Assembly: GCA_937892225.1 (NCBI GenBank)
Contig: CALAUH010000310.1
Span: forward strand, 1-10,431
Direction of reading: 5' to 3'
Source of the DNA: an uncultured Treponema sp.
GTDB taxonomy: Bacteria; Spirochaetota; Spirochaetia; Treponematales; Treponemataceae
DNA length: 10,431 nt
The notes under the pieces are model-generated. The model saw only the letters and a program-made list of their open reading frames with translations, was not told the DNA's origin and did no database searches. A program made the translations under genes and the position numbers. Position 1 is the first letter of the stretch, and the number at the start of each line of letters is the position of its first letter. Of the stretch, positions 7,475-10,431 are shown in pieces.

Positions 7475-8338
7475 TTATTTTGCGTTTTTATCAATTTCGT
7501 TGTTTGGAAGTTCTTCAGCTAAAACTGGTGTATAAATTGTATCGTTAGAAGAAAGTGAAGGTCCGCCAAATTTAAATCCTTTTGGATACTGTTCACCCTG
7601 TGGTTCATAAATAACTCTTACAACTGTAAAGTAAGTTTTATTAGCTGAAAGTAAATCATTCAATTCTTTTGCTGAATATCCGAATGTATTTGAATTAGCG
7701 ATGATATCATATCCTTTTACAAAAGAATCAAAAATATTTTTATTTCCTGTACTTGTTCTGTAAGCTGCTACTAAAGTTGAATCAGTTGGTTTTGCCTTAA
7801 AATGAATACCTGAGTAAATAGCAATGTTGAGTTCTGCATTAGAAGGAACTTTTTTAAGAGATGATTCAAAATCAGCTTTTGTTGTTTCAAATTTAATAAG
7901 ACGTTCATTTCCTTTTGCAATTAAGATAATGTCTGAGTCTTTGAATTTTTTTGAATCAACATAATCAGATGTAACATCACCTGTAACTGTAAAAGTAACG
8001 TATTCTTCTGAATATCCAGAGCCGATAATCTGTGCACATAAAGTATATTCATTTCCTTTAATTGCAAACGGCCAGTTGAAAGTTACAGTAGATAAAGTCA
8101 TTGGACAATAAGCCATGCATCCTGTTTCTGGATCAAGAACGTCAATTTCAGTAATATCTTCACCTTCAAATTTATTAAGAGTGATTCTTACAGTGCTCTT
8201 TGTCTGGTCAACAGTAATATGTTTTTCAGAAACTGATGAAGTTACTTCTTCTTCTAAATTATCAGATGCACAACCAATAAGGCTTACTGCTCCGAGTAAT
8301 AAAAGAGAAACGGCAAAAATTTTAGTCAATTTTTTCAT
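7475..8338 (-). CDS. Lipoprotein of unknown function
   Basis: A 287-aa exported protein. The signal is a textbook lipoprotein one: MKKLTKIF, a hydrophobic core, and the lipobox SLIGC with acylated Cys23, followed by an acidic, Ser-rich tether (ASDNLEEEVTSSVSE). The mature part alternates short beta-strand-like segments (STVRITLNKF, EYVTFTVTGDV, KTYFTVVRVIYEP), suggesting one or two beta-sandwich domains. Three cysteines (GCMAYC and LCAQ) lie near residues 74-102. I recognise no enzymatic motif. The C-terminal block (YFTVVRVIYEPQGEQYPKG, then FGGPSL) looks like a conserved feature that could seed a family search. The ribosome site is CCTCT at 8347-8351 on the plus strand (AGAGG in the coding sense), 8 nt before the ATG. 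It is monocistronic: its own promoter upstream and the bidirectional terminator 16 nt after the stop. It is probably anchored in the inner or outer membrane facing the periplasm or surface; sorting cannot be read here. Confidence 0.85.
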   Translation of the reverse strand: MKKLTKIFAVSLLLLGAVSLIGCASDNLEEEVTSSVSEKHITVDQTKSTVRITLNKFEGEDITEIDVLDPETGCMAYCPMTLSTVTFNWPFAIKGNEYTLCAQIIGSGYSEEYVTFTVTGDVTSDYVDSKKFKDSDIILIAKGNERLIKFETTKADFESSLKKVPSNAELNIAIYSGIHFKAKPTDSTLVAAYRTSTGNKNIFDSFVKGYDIIANSNTFGYSAKELNDLLSANKTYFTVVRVIYEPQGEQYPKGFKFGGPSLSSNDTIYTPVLAEELPNNEIDKNAK

Positions 8339-8375
8339 TAATAAAACCTCTTTTTCAATAGAATCTATTATTATA

Positions 8376-8404
8376 ATAATAACCTTGATTTTAATAACTT
8401 ACAA
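8376..8404 (-). promoter_or_regulatory. Candidate promoter of the lipoprotein gene
   Basis: Read on the minus strand, a -35 TTGTAA (8404-8399) and a -10 TATTAT (8381-8376, five of six consensus bases) are 17 nt apart. A perfect TATAAT at 8375-8370 directly follows and is an alternative -10 with a poorer -35. The ribosome site AGAGG lies about 20 nt further on. The -35 hexamer occupies the same bases as that of the divergent plus-strand promoter. Confidence 0.5.
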
Positions 8405-8427
8405 GATATAATTTTTTGTGATATAAT
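8399..8427 (+). promoter_or_regulatory. Extended -10 promoter for the secreted SecD-head-like protein; probably gives a leaderless mRNA
   Basis: TGATATAAT at 8419-8427 is an exact extended -10 (TGn plus TATAAT). A weak -35, TTACAA (8399-8404), lies 17 nt before TATAAT. Transcription would begin about 6-8 nt after the -10, at 8433-8435, which is the ATG at 8434. No Shine-Dalgarno sequence is seen in the 25 nt before the ATG. Confidence 0.6.
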
Positions 8428-8433
8428 AAAAAT

Positions 8434-9459
8434 ATGAAAACAAAAGTATTATTTATTTTAGGTTTATTTTTAATGTCGGTTTCTTCTTTTGCAGGAGAAA
8501 ATAAAAAATTAAGTTTCTATATAGTTGATGATGATGCCACTTATGAATTTAATGAGCTTTACATGGAAGAAGGCGATTCTTTGTTCGATGAAAATGGAAA
8601 TTTTACAAAAACAAATTTTATTCCTTATGATAAGCAGTTAATTAAATTTGAAGATTTTGAATCACAGGAAAAAAAATATTATGTAGTAAGTGATTTTTCA
8701 GATTTAGATTTAAATGCAAGTGTAGGTATAAGTATTCTTGATTCAACAGATTTTGGTATAACTTTTAATTTTAATAAGAGTGATGCAAAAAAAGTTGAAA
8801 AATTTACAGGAAAAAATATTGGTTCTACACTCGCAATTGAATATCAGGGAAAATGTTGTTGTGCTGCAAGAATAAATGAAAAAATTCCTGGCGGTTCGAT
8901 TATGTTGTATTTACATAATTTTGATGTACTTTTAAGAGTCGCAGAAGATTTTGGAATTAAAAATATAGATAAAGCAAAAGAATGTTATGAAAAAATTTAT
9001 ATTCCGGAAGATAAAAGAGATGGTTTCTTCCTTTATCCTGTTGATTTGGCAAAATCAGAAAAAATAAAATCAATGTTAAAGAAAAATAATTTGATGGATG
9101 CAGATTTATCTTTATTGTCTGAAAATCAAAGAATTATTTCTGGTTATGTTTTTGATATGAATCCTGTTTTAACAAAAGATGATATTTCAAATGTTGATTA
9201 TGAATTTAATTACGAAAATGATTCAGAAGTAACTGAATGTGTAATTACAATTTTCCTTACAAATAAAGGTGAAGAAAAATATACAAAATATCTTGAAAAT
9301 AAAGATGGTGCTGCAATTCTTGTAATTAATAAGGATGTTGATTTACTTTTGAATAAAAAAGCTGAAACTGGAATGTATATCAGTTTTAAAACTTGGGGTA
9401 ATACAAAAGAAGAAGTTTTTGAGTTCTTACCTGTGTTACAGGAGTTTTTAAATTATTAA
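8434..9459 (+). CDS. Secreted protein with two SecDF P1-head-like modules, function unknown
   Basis: A 341-aa protein with a classical signal peptide (MKTKVLFILGLFLMSVSSFA, cleavage likely after Ala20) and no other hydrophobic segment, so it is exported and soluble. Residues about 86-164 resemble the periplasmic head (P1) of SecD: a strand, VEKFTGKNIGSTLAIEYQGK, then INEKIPGGSIMLYL, matching the SecD pattern 'F..lT..n.G..lAI.ldg......I...I.gG...I'. Residues about 243-320 look like a second, more diverged copy (NPVLTKDDISNVDYEF, ITIFLTNKGEEKYTKYLE, GAAILVINKDV). SecD transmembrane helices and its DG-rich first motifs are absent, so this is not a translocase subunit. The match was made by eye and needs a profile search. 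Three successive cysteines occur at 141-143. ATG 8434 is required to keep the signal peptide; the next Met (residue 14) would cut it. There is no ribosome site, and the -10 box ends 6 nt upstream. Confidence 0.75.
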   Translation: MKTKVLFILGLFLMSVSSFAGENKKLSFYIVDDDATYEFNELYMEEGDSLFDENGNFTKTNFIPYDKQLIKFEDFESQEKKYYVVSDFSDLDLNASVGISILDSTDFGITFNFNKSDAKKVEKFTGKNIGSTLAIEYQGKCCCAARINEKIPGGSIMLYLHNFDVLLRVAEDFGIKNIDKAKECYEKIYIPEDKRDGFFLYPVDLAKSEKIKSMLKKNNLMDADLSLLSENQRIISGYVFDMNPVLTKDDISNVDYEFNYENDSEVTECVITIFLTNKGEEKYTKYLENKDGAAILVINKDVDLLLNKKAETGMYISFKTWGNTKEEVFEFLPVLQEFLNY

Positions 9460-9512
9460 TTTTTTGATAAATAAATTTTTTAAAATATCTAGTATAAATT
9501 TTTAAAAAAGTA

Positions 9513-9518
9513 TATAAT
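9513..9518 (+). promoter_or_regulatory. Candidate -10 box before the 34-codon ORF
   Basis: A perfect TATAAT in the context AGTATATAATCTAG. No good -35 is visible 16-18 nt upstream (the region is almost pure A/T), so a chance match in AT-rich DNA is possible. If used, transcription would start near 9525, a few bases before ATG 9530. Confidence 0.3.
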
Positions 9519-9529
9519 CTAGTCCTAGT

Positions 9530-9634
9530 ATGAAAACTAGAGAAAACATTGACATATTATTGAATCTTGCACTATATAAAACTGTTTGCAGTGTTTTTAA
9601 ATTTGATACTGATATTTTTATTTATAAATTCTAA
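9530..9634 (+). CDS. Possible 34-aa small protein or leader peptide
   Basis: A short ORF, starting MKTRENIDILLNLALYKTV and ending in DIFIYKF, whose TAA (9632-9634) touches the first bases of a strong terminator hairpin. A TATAAT lies 11 nt before the ATG, and no Shine-Dalgarno sequence is visible. The arrangement of -10 box, ORF and terminator with no slack is what a compact transcription unit would look like, but a 34-codon ORF is common by chance in DNA this AT-rich. It could also be an N-terminal remnant of a longer gene cut by the GC-rich element downstream, or simply lie within the 3' untranslated region of the preceding gene. I do not recognise a family. Confidence 0.25.
   Translation: MKTRENIDILLNLALYKTVCSVFKFDTDIFIYKF
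9549..9578 (+). promoter_or_regulatory. Candidate sigma-70 type promoter for a short RNA ending at 9667
   Basis: A perfect -35 TTGACA (9549-9554) is followed after 18 nt by TATATA (9573-9578), or after 20 nt by TATAAA (9575-9580). The start would be near 9585, giving an RNA of about 80 nt that ends at the 9633-9667 terminator. It could make a small RNA, or a carB leader in which the terminator acts as an attenuator. It lies inside the 34-codon ORF, so the two readings compete. Confidence 0.35.
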
Positions 9635-9667
9635 GACTGAATTTCTTTTGAAGTTCAGTCTTTTTTT
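9633..9667 (+). terminator. Intrinsic terminator
   Basis: GACTGAATTTC (9635-9645) pairs with GAAGTTCAGTC (9650-9660), giving an 11-bp stem with one G-U pair and a TTTT loop, extended by two A-T pairs. Seven T residues follow (9661-9667). It acts on the plus strand only; the minus-strand exit has no T tract. It is 174 nt after the stop of the SecD-head-like gene, further than usual, which suggests that something is transcribed in between. Confidence 0.88.
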
Positions 9668-9887
9668 ATTTTATGCTGACAACAGCTTTGCTGTTTGCAG
9701 CATAAAATGTTATACAAGGACGACTGCGCCTTGTAAACCAGCTTCATAACCGACGCTTCGCGCGGTATAAGCCATTGGGGTGGGGGGCGTTGCGGGGGGT
9801 GTCCACCCGCAGAAGGGGTAGCGGAAAAGACCGGAGCGAGTTGCAGGCGAGTGAGGACTTTGGAGCGAGGGGAAGGCTTTCCCCTCC
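9668..9887. repeat. GC-rich, hairpin-dense intergenic element (candidate dispersed repeat or structured RNA)
   Basis: Composition jumps from about one quarter G+C to about 64% over 9761-9890 and drops again at 9888. The element is a chain of inverted repeats. The 9668-9708 arm has an 11-bp outer stem (ATTTTATGCTG) and a 6-bp inner stem (AACAGC), with a 2x2 internal loop. At 9713-9735, TACAAGG pairs with CCTTGTA, with a bulged A and an inner CG stem. At 9749-9766, ACCG and CGC pair with GCG and CGGT around a bulged A and a TTC loop. At 9792-9810, GCGGG pairs with CCCGC. At 9867-9886, GAGGGGAA pairs perfectly with TTCCCCTC around GGCT. GGAGCGAG occurs twice (9833 and 9862). No credible protein is encoded. 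Its bounded composition fits a mobile or dispersed intergenic repeat; a folded carB leader is the alternative. Copy number cannot be judged from one window. Confidence 0.6.
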
Positions 9888-9919
9888 TATATAAACAGGT
9901 TTTTAGTGAGGTTATATAT

Positions 9920-10431
9920 ATGAAAAGAGAAGACATCAACAAGGTAATGATTATTGGTTCGGGGCCAATCGTAATTGGTCAGGCTTGCGAATTTGACTAT
10001 TCTGGTACTCAGGCTTGTAAGGCTTTGCGCGAACAGGGTTACAAAATTGTTCTGGTAAACTCAAATCCAGCTACAATCATGACTGACCCTGTAATGGCAG
10101 ATGCAACTTACATTGAGCCTTTGAACGTTGAACGTTTGAGTCAGATTATCGAAAAGGAACGTCCGGATGCTCTTCTTCCTAACCTTGGTGGTCAGACTGG
10201 TTTGAATATGGCCATGGAATTGAACAAGGCTGGGGTTCTTGATAAATACGGTGTAAAAGTTATTGGTGTTGATTTGGATGCCATTGAACGTGGTGAAGAC
10301 CGCGAAATCTTTAAGGAAACAATGAAGGAACTTGGCATTGAATGTGCTAAGTCTGGAATCTGTCATACTATCGAAGGTGCTGAACAGATTGCGGCTGAAA
10401 TTGGTTTCCCACTTGTTGTTCGTCCTGCTTA
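9920..10431 (+). CDS. carB: Carbamoyl-phosphate synthase large subunit, N-terminal part (3'-truncated by window edge)
   Basis: Large, ATP-using subunit that makes carbamoyl phosphate from bicarbonate, ammonia (from glutamine via CarA) and two ATP, for pyrimidine and arginine synthesis in the cytoplasm. Only about 170 of the usual roughly 1,070 residues are inside the window. The start is diagnostic: KREDINKVMIIGSGPIVIGQ, EFDYSGTQACKALREQGY, LVNSNPATIMTDPVMADATY, IEPLNVERLSQII and LLPNLGGQTGLNMAMEL, followed by the start of the first ATP-grasp domain (EDREIFKETMKELGIECAKS). GTGAGG at 9906-9911 with an 8-nt spacer supports ATG 9920. No carA is adjacent upstream. No convincing promoter lies between the GC-rich element and the start; a TATATAAA at 9888-9895 lacks a -35. 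Codon use differs from the upstream genes: AAG and AAC are common here, whereas AAA and AAT dominate elsewhere. Confidence 0.97.
   Translation, partial: MKREDINKVMIIGSGPIVIGQACEFDYSGTQACKALREQGYKIVLVNSNPATIMTDPVMADATYIEPLNVERLSQIIEKERPDALLPNLGGQTGLNMAMELNKAGVLDKYGVKVIGVDLDAIERGEDREIFKETMKELGIECAKSGICHTIEGAEQIAAEIGFPLVVRPA

Noticed and set aside
8115..8411. 98-aa plus-strand ORF
   Set aside because: It is antisense to the N-terminus and signal peptide of the lipoprotein gene and covers that gene's promoter; a shadow.
9460..9500. Terminator directly after the SecD-head-like gene
   Set aside because: Only A/T-rich pairings are present; there is no G-C stem. The first convincing terminator is at 9633.
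9567..9749. 60-aa plus-strand ORF from TTG 9567
   Set aside because: It has no ribosome site, is translated straight through the terminator and two hairpins, and has no recognisable sequence.
9655..9942. 95-aa minus-strand ORF through the GC-rich element
   Set aside because: It is antisense to the carB start, runs across several hairpins, and is low-complexity Pro/Cys/Gln-rich; best explained as a by-product of the repeat-like sequence.
10061..10366. 101-aa minus-strand ORF
   Set aside because: It lies opposite carB, whose protein is unmistakable.
1..10431. CRISPR array, tRNA, rRNA or transposase
   Set aside because: No regularly spaced repeats, cloverleaf with T-loop signature, rRNA motif or transposase-like protein was seen on either strand.

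Overview
The window reads as the chromosome of an AT-rich spirochaete, most likely a host-associated Treponema. The evidence is a bacterial V/A-type ATPase operon, a J-domain protein gene followed by methionine aminopeptidase and an HtrA/Do protease, lipoprotein-type signal peptides, and strong A/T bias in intergenic DNA. I assign the genus from gene content and recollection of Treponema gene order, not from a search.

Region 1 (2-4962, + strand) is the distal part of a V-type ATPase operon: the 3' end of the stalk subunit E gene, catalytic subunit A, non-catalytic subunit B, central-rotor subunit D, then a J-domain protein. These five genes overlap or sit within 3 nt of each other, so they are very probably one translationally coupled transcript. 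Subunits I and K are not downstream of D, and no C or F subunit gene lies between E and A.

Region 2 (4963-7458, + strand) holds map (methionine aminopeptidase), with its own candidate promoter, and a two-PDZ HtrA-family periplasmic serine protease. It ends at a perfect 18-bp inverted repeat with A and T tracts on both sides, a bidirectional terminator shared with the convergent gene that follows.

Region 3 (7475-9459) is a divergent pair of envelope proteins: a minus-strand lipoprotein of unknown function and a plus-strand secreted protein with two apparent SecDF P1-head-like modules but no transmembrane channel. Their 95-bp intergenic region carries back-to-back promoters whose -35 boxes coincide. 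The plus-strand promoter lies so close to the ATG that the mRNA is probably leaderless.

Region 4 (9460-9919) is a 460-bp stretch without a conventional gene, in two contrasting halves. The first is very AT-rich and holds a possible 34-codon ORF or small RNA between promoter-like boxes and a strong intrinsic terminator. The second (9668-9887) is a GC-rich, hairpin-dense element, about 64% G+C over 9761-9890, that looks like a mobile or dispersed intergenic repeat or a structured RNA leader.

Region 5 (9920 to the end, + strand) is the start of carB, the large subunit of carbamoyl-phosphate synthase. Its codon choice is visibly different from that of the upstream genes. No rRNA, tRNA, CRISPR array or transposase gene was seen. 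The best candidates for something undescribed are the GC-rich structured island before carB, the small transcription unit beside it, and the channel-less SecD-head-like secreted protein.
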